Positions 53,865 through 62,959 of a stretch of 64,000 nucleotides of DNA are shown here, piece by piece. The first letter of the stretch is position 1, and every line of letters begins with the position of its first letter. The stretch is from JAAGZL01 sp050291365 (GTDB lineage: Bacteria > Pseudomonadota > Gammaproteobacteria > Chromatiales > Chromatiaceae). Below the pieces are notes generated by a model. The model saw only the letters and a program-made list of their open reading frames with translations. It was not told where the DNA came from and made no database searches. The translations under genes and the position numbers were made by a program. The stretch spans positions 91,242 to 155,241 of the forward strand of contig JBNKJS010000004.1 of NCBI GenBank assembly GCA_050291365.1, in the 5' to 3' direction.

Positions 53865-55061
53865 ATGCAATTTTGTGGCCATAATATCACCAAGATCCTC
53901 CTTCTGTATCTTTTATTGACATGCTCTCCCCAGCTCCATGCAGGTGAAAACAATGGGGTTGAAATATCCGGAGATCTGCGCAGCTATTTTTTTCAGCGCG
54001 ACTTCAAGGATGGAACCACAGATCAGGAGTCTTTTGCCTTCGGTGGAATCTTACGCAGCCGTTTTCACCCCCACCCCAACATGACAGCCGGCTTATCTAT
54101 CTATACATCCCAGGGCGCTAGTCTTAATGACAATAACAAGGATGTATACAATCTCCTGGCCATGGACCCATCCGGTAACCACGAAAATTACACTGCAATG
54201 GGCGAGGCCTTTATTGAGCTTAGCTATGACTCATTGGATCTCAAACTGGGCAGACAGGAAATGAATACCCCCTGGCTGAATCTGCACGATGTCCGCATGA
54301 CCCCACAATCCTTTGATGCCGCAGCAATGAAGTGGAGCCCGAATGAAGATATAGACATTCATTTCTGTCATGTTGTAAGGATGAAATACAAAACCGATAC
54401 CAAAGCTAGATCTATGTCTAAGACTGCCGGTTTCGGTGGTAATAAAGGGGTAAGCTGTTTTGGCCTAGAAAAATATGGAGAACTCGGTGTTCAGTTCTGG
54501 GGCTATCGCGCCCATGACTTATGGGATGATATATATCTGCGCATGGATTACAAACCAGTCGCTGACAACTGGTATATCAACGTTCGCTATCTTAATCGCA
54601 ACTCAATTGGTGACAAGTTGGCGGGCGATCAGGACAGCTGGCATGCCGGCATTGCTGGTAACATAACGCTGGGAAACTTCGACATTCATGCCGCCTATTC
54701 CCAAAATGGAGAACACTCTATCCTGCGAAAATGGGGTCATGCCACTACCATATCTAATCAGGTGATGGTGGCCGACAGGGCTAAAGAGGAGGCATGGCTG
54801 TTGGGCGTAAAATATACTCCCCCGTCCTCTCCAACGCTAAAGATGGGTGTTTCTATGGCCAGACATGACACGCCAGACAGTGGAACCTATCAGTCCCCTG
54901 ACAGAACTGAATACAACTTTGACCTAAACTATAGTTTGAATAAAGTGGTTCCAGGGCTGAGTTTACGTGGACGCTATGCCTGGGTCGATGAGAGCGGCGC
55001 AGGGGCGGAAAATCTAGGTGATTTGCGTCTCTATTTGCGATATACCTTTGAGTTGGATTAG
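53865..55061 (+). CDS. OprD-like outer membrane porin
   Basis: It has 398 residues from the ATG at 53865 (an ATG seven codons earlier lacks a ribosome-binding site). A signal peptide (ITKILLLYLLLTCSPQLHA) is followed by a beta-barrel rich in alternating hydrophobic/polar strands and ending in the porin-type LYLRYTFELD. The LKLGRQEMNTPWLNLHDVRMTPQSF segment is characteristic of OprD-type specific porins. Substrate unknown; OprD porins pass amino acids, peptides or carboxylates. Nine bases separate it from the sensor kinase gene downstream. Confidence 0.8.
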   Translation: MQFCGHNITKILLLYLLLTCSPQLHAGENNGVEISGDLRSYFFQRDFKDGTTDQESFAFGGILRSRFHPHPNMTAGLSIYTSQGASLNDNNKDVYNLLAMDPSGNHENYTAMGEAFIELSYDSLDLKLGRQEMNTPWLNLHDVRMTPQSFDAAAMKWSPNEDIDIHFCHVVRMKYKTDTKARSMSKTAGFGGNKGVSCFGLEKYGELGVQFWGYRAHDLWDDIYLRMDYKPVADNWYINVRYLNRNSIGDKLAGDQDSWHAGIAGNITLGNFDIHAAYSQNGEHSILRKWGHATTISNQVMVADRAKEEAWLLGVKYTPPSSPTLKMGVSMARHDTPDSGTYQSPDRTEYNFDLNYSLNKVVPGLSLRGRYAWVDESGAGAENLGDLRLYLRYTFELD

Positions 55062-55070
55062 ATATTGGAT

Positions 55071-58000
55071 ATGCCTCGAAACAACAACACCACAATAAGA
55101 CAGCTATTCCTAATTCTGCTTAGTATTCTCTGTTTTTATTGCTCAGTTGCTGCTGTTGCCGCCACTCCAAACAACATCGGCCTTACAGAAGAAGAGCTAA
55201 GCTGGCTAGAGCAACATTCAAAGATTCAAATTGGCATCATGAACTCATGGCCACCGATGGACTATGTGGATGATTGGGGCAAACCACAGGGAATAGGTGT
55301 TAGATTCATCCAAGCACTTAACAAACGCCTTGGCGACCGATTAGTGATAATTCCTGGGTTATGGAAAGATGTTTTTATAGCAGCTAAGGAGAAGCGGCTT
55401 GATGCCTTAATGGATATTACTCCTCACTCTGATCGAGAGGAGTTTTTTCATTTTACCCGCCCCTACATTGAAATCCCTCATCTCATTTTTACTCGCAAAT
55501 ATGAACCATATACAGGTTCTCTACAGGAACTTGCAGGGAAAATAGTTGCAGTAGAGCGTGAGTTTTTCCTAGTTAAGCTGCTGCAGGAAAAGTATCCGCA
55601 GATAACGATCAATACATATGACAGCACCAGCAAAGCTCTTGAAGCTCTCTCCAATGGCGAGGTGGATGCCTATGTAGGGAACCGTGCCGTAGCTATGCAT
55701 ATCATAGAGAATGAATCTATTACCGACATCTCACCTGCTGGAAAGATAACAGAATCATCTTCTATAAACGCTATTGGAATACGCAAGGACTGGCCCATTT
55801 TACGGGATATTCTGCAAAAAGCGCTTGACGATATTCCAGCTGCTGAGCGCAGTGCAATAATCGACCCTCCAGATAGGACTGCCAAACAGGAAATTGAGGC
55901 AAAGAGATTCTTAAAACAGTTATCAACTGAAGAGAGGGATTGGCTGAATAAGCACAAACCCTTTCAGATTGCTGTAATGGATGGATGGCCACCCTTTAAT
56001 TTTGTAGATGAAAATGGTGTCTCTACTGGTATAGGAATCGACTATCTCAACGCCCTCAATCGACGTCTGGGAGGTGTGTTACAACCTGTCCCAGGAGAAT
56101 GGGAACGTATATACAATGACGTGGCAGAAAAACGCCTGGATGTGATAATGGACATCACACCAAAACCTGAGCGTGAACCATACTTCCATTTCACCACCCC
56201 TTATCTCAAGGTTCCCCACGTCATTGTTGCCAGCAAGGATAGTGTCTTTCTGGAAACAGAAGTTTCGCTGCAAGGCAAAACCCTCGCACTGGAACAGGGT
56301 TTTGGCAATGTGATCTATTTCAAAAAAAACTATCCTGAGGTACAGCTGAAACTATATCCCAATACAGTTTCAGCATTGGATGCGGTCTCCAGAGGAGATG
56401 CGGATGCCTACGCCGGCAACCGAGTTGTTGCTCTATATCTGATGGATAAACATTTCATCAATAACCTGCGGGTACACGGCAGACTAACCAAGCCGGCATC
56501 AGCGTTGACACTTGGGGTACGCAAGGACTGGTCAATTTTGCGCGATATTCTGCAACGCGCATTGGATGATGTCAGCAAAGAGGAACACAAGTATATTCTC
56601 AATCTATGGGTTACTGCACATGAAACCAAAGGCGCGCAACAAAGAAATTTAATGTTAACTGCGAACGAGTTGAAGTGGCTGAATGAACACAGGAGTATTC
56701 GGCTAGGAGTGGATACCAGCTGGGCGCCAGTGGAATTCATCGATACTGATGGTGAATATAAAGGTCTTTCTGCTGATTATATGGCGATATTTGCTGAGCA
56801 GCTTGGCATCAACTGGGTAAAGCCTGAGAAAATAACCTGGTCAGAAGTACTGACGAAATTGAAAAACAAGACCCTGGATGTCGCCCCCATGATATCGCGC
56901 ACTCCAGAGCGTGAAACCTATCTTAATTACACCAAACCCCACCTTGATTTCCCTAGTGTCATTTTCAATAGACGTGGAAGCACCCAGTTGAGGGGGGTGG
57001 AGGATCTAGTAGGGACAAAAGTAGCCGCGGTAAAGGGCTACTCCATTACTAAAAAGTTGCGCAGTGATCACCCGCTTCTGGAATTGAAATATTATCAAAC
57101 CGTAAAGGAGGCGTTGCGCGCCGTCTCTGTAGGAGAAGCAGACGCATTTGTCGGTTCCCTGGCAGTTGGAGGTTATTTGATCGGACAGGAGGGCCTAACT
57201 AATCTACAGGTAGCAGCCCCAACAAACTACAGTAGAAAATACGGTATAGGCGTCAGGAAGGATTGGCCTGAGTTGGTAGGCATCCTCAACAAGGCGATCG
57301 ACTCCCTGGACGACGAGTTAAAAAACGACATATTCCGGCGCTGGTCCACCGTAAAATACGAGAAACATGTCGATTACACCCTGGTATTGCAAATTATAGG
57401 TGTGGCCCTCTTAATCTTCATTATAGGGTCAATCTGGACCATGCAGATTAGGCGTAGCAGACAGGCGATCCAGAAAGTAAGAGAACGCCTGGAGCTTACT
57501 CTGAAAAGCGCCCAGCTCGGCGCATGGGAGGCAAAAATAAATACCGAAGGCTTATTGGAACTATCACAGGATGAGACCTTCTACAGGCATCATGGTATTC
57601 CAAATACCATGAAGAACATCACTCTTGAGGATGTATATAGGTATGTTGATAAGGATGATCTACCTGGAATGCGCGCAGAGGTAAAGCGGTTTCTACAGAG
57701 CAGCGATGGAGATATCTCCTTCGAATACCGTGTTCGTGGCCAAGATCGCTGGTTATACAGCAAAGGCCATACCATGGAATGGGATGAATTTGGACGACCT
57801 AAATATATAGTCGGCATAACTCAGGATATTACCGAACGTTATAAGGCCACCCAAGCGCTACAGCTAGCCAATCATTTTAAGAGCGAATTCCTGGCTAATA
57901 TGAGTCACGAGATTCGCACACCAATGAATGCCATTATCGGCCTTGGACACCTGCTAACAAAAACTCAACTTCTGCCCAAGCAGAGTGATTATATACATAA

Positions 58001-59798
58001 AATACAGATCTCCGCCCAGTCGCTGCTGAGCATTATCGATGACATCCTGGATTTCTCCAAGATAGAGGCCGGCAGACTCAATATTGAGTCAATACCCTTC
58101 CGCTTTGATGAGGTCTTCGAGAACCTATCCATCATGGCAAGCACCCGCATAGGTGACAGCCCCATCGAGTTGCTATACGACTTCGACTCCAGCATACCCC
58201 CCATGCTCAAAGGCGATCCATACCGCATAAGCCAGATACTGACCAACCTTGTTTCCAATGCCGTGAAATTCACCGAAGTTGGCAGCATCGTAGTACGGGC
58301 AATTCTCCAAGAGAAAGATGAAAAAGAAGTTTGGCTTCGGTTTGAGGTGGAAGACACTGGAATTGGCATCAGTCCAGATAAAATCAACTGCCTGTTTGAC
58401 CCATTTATACAGGCGGATGGCTCCACTACAAGAGAGTATGGAGGAACAGGTCTTGGACTCTCTATTTGTCAAAAGTTATGTACACTTATGGGCGGCTCAA
58501 TCGGGGCAGAGAGCACACCTGGCAAAGGCAGTATGTTTCATTTTGAGTTGCCCTTAATATTTACAGAGACAAAAACAACTCTACCTGTACCGCATCCAGA
58601 GTTACGTAATCTCAAAGTTCTTCTGGTTGATGACAATCATATGGCGCAGGATGTCCTGGAAGACATGCTCACGTCCATGTCCTTTCAAGTTACCACTGTA
58701 GGATCCGGCAACGATGCTTTGGCCTGTTTGGACGATCAAAATTCAGATTTTGATCTTGTCTTGCTGGACTGGCGTTTACCAGATATGGATGGTTTTGAGG
58801 TATCCGGACAGATAAATAAAAGGTTTGGGGATGAGCGTCCAATCATTATTTTGATGACAGCCTACGGCCGAGAGGTGTTAGAGCATGATATAAGAGAAAC
58901 CAATCTGGATGGACTTCTTATCAAACCCTTAACCCCTTCTCAACTATTTGACACCATTATTCGAGCCTATGATTCAAGGATCTCAGAAGAGCCTGCTTTA
59001 ACCTCATCGAAACAGCAACCACCCATACAACAGCAACTACAGGGCAAGGTTCTATTGGTGGAAGATAACGAGATAAATCAGCAGGTCGCCAAGGAACTGC
59101 TGGAACAGATGGGGCTTGATGTAGACACAGTAAACGACGGCGAGCTAGCATTACACTATGTAGAACATCAACGGCCCGATCTAGTGTTAATGGATATTCA
59201 AATGCCGGTCATGGATGGTTATGAGGCCACAATGCAGATCAGGAAATTGCCCGGCATGGATGATTTACTAATATTCGCCATGACCGCTAACGCGCTGGTG
59301 GGAGATGCAGACAAATCTGTGCAGGCCGGAATGAACGGCCACATCGCAAAGCCGGTAGATCCAGACGAGCTCTACCGTATCCTCAGTGAACAACTGAAAA
59401 AACCGACATCACCAGATGCGGCTATAAAGGATAAAACCAGCTGGACACCGCCAGAGGAAAACCCTCCGGGCATTGATCTTAATCGCGGGGTGAAACAGGT
59501 GGGTGGCAATCCGGATTTTTACCTTAAGCTTCTTGGTGATTTCGATTCAAATCACAGCAACTGTGCCGCTGAACTGAAAGAGATGTTAGAGAGTGATAAG
59601 TTTGAGGATGCCAGAAGATCTGTTCACACTGTAAAAGGTGTTGCCGGGAATATCGGCGCCTATGATCTGCAGAAGGTTGCTGCTGAACTGGAAGCGTCCC
59701 TTAGCAACGATGAGTTACCGTCGGAAGAGCTGTTGGGAAATTTCACCCAGGCATGCGAGACCCTGTTTGCCAGTATACGAGAAATCAAGCCTCATTAA
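55071..59798 (+). CDS. Hybrid sensor histidine kinase with three periplasmic solute-binding domains
   Basis: It has 1575 residues. Order: signal peptide (about 8-31); three SBP_bac_3 domains (about 45-265, 293-512, 540-762), each with a TPxxxREExxHFTxPY-like arginine motif; one membrane span (about 768-790); PAS domain (about 807-923); HisKA with His946 in MSHEIRTP; HATPase (DTGIGI, GTGLGLSI); two receiver domains with Asp1233 and Asp1375; and an HPt domain with His1519. This is the BvgS/EvgS architecture but with three Venus-flytrap domains instead of two and an extra receiver. The first two sensor domains are clearly duplicated from each other. No response regulator is adjacent. It ends 14 bp inside the convergent HlyD gene. 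Confidence 0.93.
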   Translation: MPRNNNTTIRQLFLILLSILCFYCSVAAVAATPNNIGLTEEELSWLEQHSKIQIGIMNSWPPMDYVDDWGKPQGIGVRFIQALNKRLGDRLVIIPGLWKDVFIAAKEKRLDALMDITPHSDREEFFHFTRPYIEIPHLIFTRKYEPYTGSLQELAGKIVAVEREFFLVKLLQEKYPQITINTYDSTSKALEALSNGEVDAYVGNRAVAMHIIENESITDISPAGKITESSSINAIGIRKDWPILRDILQKALDDIPAAERSAIIDPPDRTAKQEIEAKRFLKQLSTEERDWLNKHKPFQIAVMDGWPPFNFVDENGVSTGIGIDYLNALNRRLGGVLQPVPGEWERIYNDVAEKRLDVIMDITPKPEREPYFHFTTPYLKVPHVIVASKDSVFLETEVSLQGKTLALEQGFGNVIYFKKNYPEVQLKLYPNTVSALDAVSRGDADAYAGNRVVALYLMDKHFINNLRVHGRLTKPASALTLGVRKDWSILRDILQRALDDVSKEEHKYILNLWVTAHETKGAQQRNLMLTANELKWLNEHRSIRLGVDTSWAPVEFIDTDGEYKGLSADYMAIFAEQLGINWVKPEKITWSEVLTKLKNKTLDVAPMISRTPERETYLNYTKPHLDFPSVIFNRRGSTQLRGVEDLVGTKVAAVKGYSITKKLRSDHPLLELKYYQTVKEALRAVSVGEADAFVGSLAVGGYLIGQEGLTNLQVAAPTNYSRKYGIGVRKDWPELVGILNKAIDSLDDELKNDIFRRWSTVKYEKHVDYTLVLQIIGVALLIFIIGSIWTMQIRRSRQAIQKVRERLELTLKSAQLGAWEAKINTEGLLELSQDETFYRHHGIPNTMKNITLEDVYRYVDKDDLPGMRAEVKRFLQSSDGDISFEYRVRGQDRWLYSKGHTMEWDEFGRPKYIVGITQDITERYKATQALQLANHFKSEFLANMSHEIRTPMNAIIGLGHLLTKTQLLPKQSDYIHKIQISAQSLLSIIDDILDFSKIEAGRLNIESIPFRFDEVFENLSIMASTRIGDSPIELLYDFDSSIPPMLKGDPYRISQILTNLVSNAVKFTEVGSIVVRAILQEKDEKEVWLRFEVEDTGIGISPDKINCLFDPFIQADGSTTREYGGTGLGLSICQKLCTLMGGSIGAESTPGKGSMFHFELPLIFTETKTTLPVPHPELRNLKVLLVDDNHMAQDVLEDMLTSMSFQVTTVGSGNDALACLDDQNSDFDLVLLDWRLPDMDGFEVSGQINKRFGDERPIIILMTAYGREVLEHDIRETNLDGLLIKPLTPSQLFDTIIRAYDSRISEEPALTSSKQQPPIQQQLQGKVLLVEDNEINQQVAKELLEQMGLDVDTVNDGELALHYVEHQRPDLVLMDIQMPVMDGYEATMQIRKLPGMDDLLIFAMTANALVGDADKSVQAGMNGHIAKPVDPDELYRILSEQLKKPTSPDAAIKDKTSWTPPEENPPGIDLNRGVKQVGGNPDFYLKLLGDFDSNHSNCAAELKEMLESDKFEDARRSVHTVKGVAGNIGAYDLQKVAAELEASLSNDELPSEELLGNFTQACETLFASIREIKPH

Positions 59799-61113
59799 AC
59801 GCCCGGACCACCATATCCCGCAAGGGTTTGACCAGGTAGTCAAACAGAGTACGTTCCCCTGTCTTGATCACAACCTCCACCGGCATACCAGATACCAGTT
59901 GCAGATTCTCATTGCTCAGGGTAGTCATGGTTTCATCATCGATGGTTAGTGTGGCCTTGTAGTAGGCATCGTCTGACCTTTCTTCCACATAGACATCACT
60001 AGAAACATCCTTCAGCACGGAGTAAAGACTGGGGAAGTTCCGGGCGCTGTCAAAAACCGGGAGACGCACCTCAGCCTTCAGCCCGGGATAGAGCGCGTCA
60101 ATATCCATCGGCGAGATTCGGGCGTGGATGGTGAAAGAGGATTCACGCGGAACAATCTCCATAATAGGCGCACCGGCGTTGATCACTGCACCGGTTGTCA
60201 CAACATTGAATCCCTTTATCTTGCCACTCACTGGCGCGCGGATATCGATACGCGACAGCTTCTCCTTCAGGGCGCTTTGCTGTGATTGCAACTCCATACG
60301 CCTCTCCTCCAGCTCCCGCTGGCTGGTGATAACCTCTTTTTGAAAATCCCTCTCCAGCAGAGTGATCTGGGACTTTATCTCCAGCAACGAGGTCTCAAGC
60401 CGGGTGATGTCGGACTGGTGCGAAATCAGATCGCCCGAGATTTCAGTACGATCACGTTGTACTTCACGCAGCTTAGAATCTGAGACCATTTTCTTCGCGG
60501 CAAGTTTGTTCAGGCCTTCAAGATCCTGGTCCAAAAGGCTGAGGCGGCGACGCAGGGTCTTGATCATCTGTTTATTACTGGCGATCTCACCTTTGGTCTT
60601 CACTAGGCGTTGACGCAGCACCGCCTGTTCCGACACCAGGGCCTGGCGTCGGGAGTCGAACAGTTGTTGCTGGGTGGCAAGGATGGCTGGTTGCCGCGCC
60701 ATTTTTGCCTGGTCGATCAATTTGGCGGGAAAAACCAGTTGTTTTTTGCTATCACGTTCGGCAATGAGGCGCTCCAGGTTGGCCTCGGTTTCTATTAACT
60801 GGCTGGTGACCTTGCCCAGTTGGATATCAAGGGGTTTTCTATCCATGCTCAACAACAGTTGTCCCTCGCTAACGATATCACCATCCTCCACCGCAATATG
60901 CGCCACCAGCCCACCGTCCAGGTGTTGGACGCTCTTATTTAGGGATGCGACAAGGATACGGCCATTCGCCACCACAGCACTCTCAAGTGGCGCGATCCCA
61001 GCCCAGCCTAGCAGAAAAATAAATGTAATGGCCAGTATGCTCCATCCCAGTTTACGGTAGGAGCTGTCATCCAGAGTTGGGTCGTCAATATATAATCTAG
61101 CGCTATCCCTCAT
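59785..61113 (-). CDS. Type I secretion membrane fusion protein (HlyD/PrtE family)
   Basis: It has 442 residues: a short cytoplasmic N-terminus, one membrane helix (LGWSILAITFIFLLGWAGIAPLESAVVA), a lipoyl/barrel-sandwich domain, long coiled-coil hairpin (about 100-290, LLDQDLEGLNKLAAKKMV) and the closing RIDIRAPVSGKIKGFNV segment. It links the ABC transporter to an outer-membrane TolC in the periplasm. It lies 3 bp after the ABC gene, with which it must work. The stop lies inside the 3' end of the convergent sensor kinase gene. Confidence 0.93.
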   Translation of the reverse strand: MRDSARLYIDDPTLDDSSYRKLGWSILAITFIFLLGWAGIAPLESAVVANGRILVASLNKSVQHLDGGLVAHIAVEDGDIVSEGQLLLSMDRKPLDIQLGKVTSQLIETEANLERLIAERDSKKQLVFPAKLIDQAKMARQPAILATQQQLFDSRRQALVSEQAVLRQRLVKTKGEIASNKQMIKTLRRRLSLLDQDLEGLNKLAAKKMVSDSKLREVQRDRTEISGDLISHQSDITRLETSLLEIKSQITLLERDFQKEVITSQRELEERRMELQSQQSALKEKLSRIDIRAPVSGKIKGFNVVTTGAVINAGAPIMEIVPRESSFTIHARISPMDIDALYPGLKAEVRLPVFDSARNFPSLYSVLKDVSSDVYVEERSDDAYYKATLTIDDETMTTLSNENLQLVSGMPVEVVIKTGERTLFDYLVKPLRDMVVRAFNEA

Positions 61114-61116
61114 CTT

Positions 61117-62895
61117 TTACGCCCTCTGGTTAGCCGCAACAGAGGCCAGTGAAACCGGTCTCGTGGCCTGCTTCTCTTGCTTGGCAGCGGGTTTTCCTGA
61201 ATCGACCGGGGTCGGATGGTAGAGACGCTCCATCACTGCATCCCGTGGTCCAAACAGATGCAGACGCCCCTCTTCCAGGGAAAGAATCTTGTCCGCCATG
61301 CCAAGTATGCGACGGCGGTGACTGACCAGAATCAGGGTGACGCCACGCTCTTTCAGATAGTTGCACGCCATTGCCAAGGCAAGCTCGCCTTGTGCGTCCA
61401 AATTTGCGTTGGGTTCGTCCAAAATAACGATGGGTGGCTTGCCAAACAGGGCACGCGCCAGTGCGATGCGCTGCCTCTGGCCTCCGGAGAGGGCGACGCC
61501 GCCTGCACCTATGCGGGTGTTGTAACCTTCCGGCAGGGCGCGAATCAACTCATCTACACCGGCAGTACGGGCCGCCTTTACTATCTTCGAGTCATCCGCT
61601 TCAGTGAAACGGGCGATATTCTCGGCAACCGTGCCGTCGAATAGCTCCACGTCCTGTGGCAGGTAGCCGATAGAACTTCCCAACTCATCAGGATTCCATT
61701 GCCCGATATCTGCTCCATCCAACTGCACCTTCCCAGCACTCAGTGGCCACAGGCCGAGTATGGCGCGAATCAGACTGGATTTTCCTGCCGCACTATTGCC
61801 GACAATGGCCAGCATCTCTCCCGGCCTAAGATAGATAGAGACTCCTTTAAGGACAGTGCTCTCTCCACCTGGCGGAATCAGGACAGCGTTCTCGACCCTG
61901 ATCTCACCTTTGGGAGCTGGCAGACTGAGACGCTTTTCCGATTCTGGTGTTTGTTCCAGTGTTTGGTTGAGATGATGGTAGGCGTGGCGCGCACCGATAA
62001 AGCCCTTCCAAGCGCCGATCAGCTGATCGATGGGGGCAAGGGCACGTCCCATGAGGATGGAACCGGCAATAACCATACCTGCGGTGATCTGATTCTCAAT
62101 CGCCAACCAAGCGCCAAGACCGAGCATGAGAGACTGAAACAGTTGTCGCAGGGTCTTACTCAGGTTCATCCATATCCCGGCACGATCGGCGGCATTAGAC
62201 ATAGCGCGCAACGATGTCAGATGCCGGTCAAGCCAACGCTTCTGTAGCGCGTTGTGCATGCCCATGGCATGGAGCACCTCGGCGTTGCGCATCTGCGCGC
62301 TGATGATGTTGCCGGCATGGAGCTGCGCGTCGCTAGCGCTGTTCTGTGGCTGTCTGGTAGAGAACTCATTGACCAGAGCCAGTACGCTCAGAACGGCCGC
62401 AGCGAAGAGCGCGAACCAGCCGAACCAAGGATCAAAAAGAAACAGTACTACGATATAGACCGGAATCCAGGGCGAATCGAAAAAGGCAAAAGTGGCGTTG
62501 CCCGCCACAAACTGTCGCACTCTGGATAGATCGGATAGGGGCCGGTCCGAGGCCTCCGCCGGGTTGCGCAATGCCCCGCGCATTACCGCTCGATAGATGC
62601 GACCGTGCAGCTGGTGGTCGATTCTAGATCCCAGTCTTACCAGCATGCGAGAGCGAACATACTCCAGCAAACCGAGAGTAACAAACATCCAGACCAGTAC
62701 CATTGTGAGCAAAAATAGAGTTTCATGGCTGCGGCTGGCCAGTACCCGGTCGTATACCTGCAGCATGTAGAGTGGTGGCACCAACAGAATCAGGTTGATG
62801 AATAGGCTGAATACACCAACTTGAACAAAACTCCTGCGCTCGGAAATAAGAGCGTCTTTCAACTCAGTGGTGGAGTGATCTGTGGATGAGGTCAT
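61117..62895 (-). CDS. Type I secretion ABC transporter ATPase/permease (PrtD family)
   Basis: From the ATG at 62893-62895 (GGAA eight bases upstream) it has 592 residues; a longer frame to 63015 overlaps the RTX gene and is not used. Membrane domain with six spans (VGVFSLFINLILLVPPLYMLQVYDRVL is typical of PrtD/HasD), then the nucleotide-binding domain with Walker A GNSAAGKSS, signature LSGGQRQR, Walker B VILDEPNANLD and SHRR. There is no N-terminal C39 peptidase-like domain. It exports proteins with an uncleaved C-terminal signal, presumably the RTX protein encoded directly upstream. Confidence 0.95.
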   Translation of the reverse strand: MTSSTDHSTTELKDALISERRSFVQVGVFSLFINLILLVPPLYMLQVYDRVLASRSHETLFLLTMVLVWMFVTLGLLEYVRSRMLVRLGSRIDHQLHGRIYRAVMRGALRNPAEASDRPLSDLSRVRQFVAGNATFAFFDSPWIPVYIVVLFLFDPWFGWFALFAAAVLSVLALVNEFSTRQPQNSASDAQLHAGNIISAQMRNAEVLHAMGMHNALQKRWLDRHLTSLRAMSNAADRAGIWMNLSKTLRQLFQSLMLGLGAWLAIENQITAGMVIAGSILMGRALAPIDQLIGAWKGFIGARHAYHHLNQTLEQTPESEKRLSLPAPKGEIRVENAVLIPPGGESTVLKGVSIYLRPGEMLAIVGNSAAGKSSLIRAILGLWPLSAGKVQLDGADIGQWNPDELGSSIGYLPQDVELFDGTVAENIARFTEADDSKIVKAARTAGVDELIRALPEGYNTRIGAGGVALSGGQRQRIALARALFGKPPIVILDEPNANLDAQGELALAMACNYLKERGVTLILVSHRRRILGMADKILSLEEGRLHLFGPRDAVMERLYHPTPVDSGKPAAKQEKQATRPVSLASVAANQRA

Positions 62896-62920
62896 AACAA
62901 CAGTTCCATATTTATTATTT

Positions 62921-62952
62921 GCAAAAACAGGGGCCTTGATAGGCCCCTGTTT
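62921..62952 (-). terminator. Terminator/attenuator between the RTX gene and the secretion genes
   Basis: AACAGGGGCCT pairs perfectly with AGGCCCCTGTT (11 bp, 4-nt loop) on the minus strand, followed by TTT. It lies between the RTX stop and the ABC gene, so it likely lets more substrate mRNA than transporter mRNA accumulate. Confidence 0.85.
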
Positions 62953-62959
62953 ACCTTGG

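Noticed and set aside
61699..62247. A 182-codon open frame on the plus strand, antisense to the type I secretion ABC gene
   Set aside because: It overlaps the conserved ABC domain throughout and resembles no protein.
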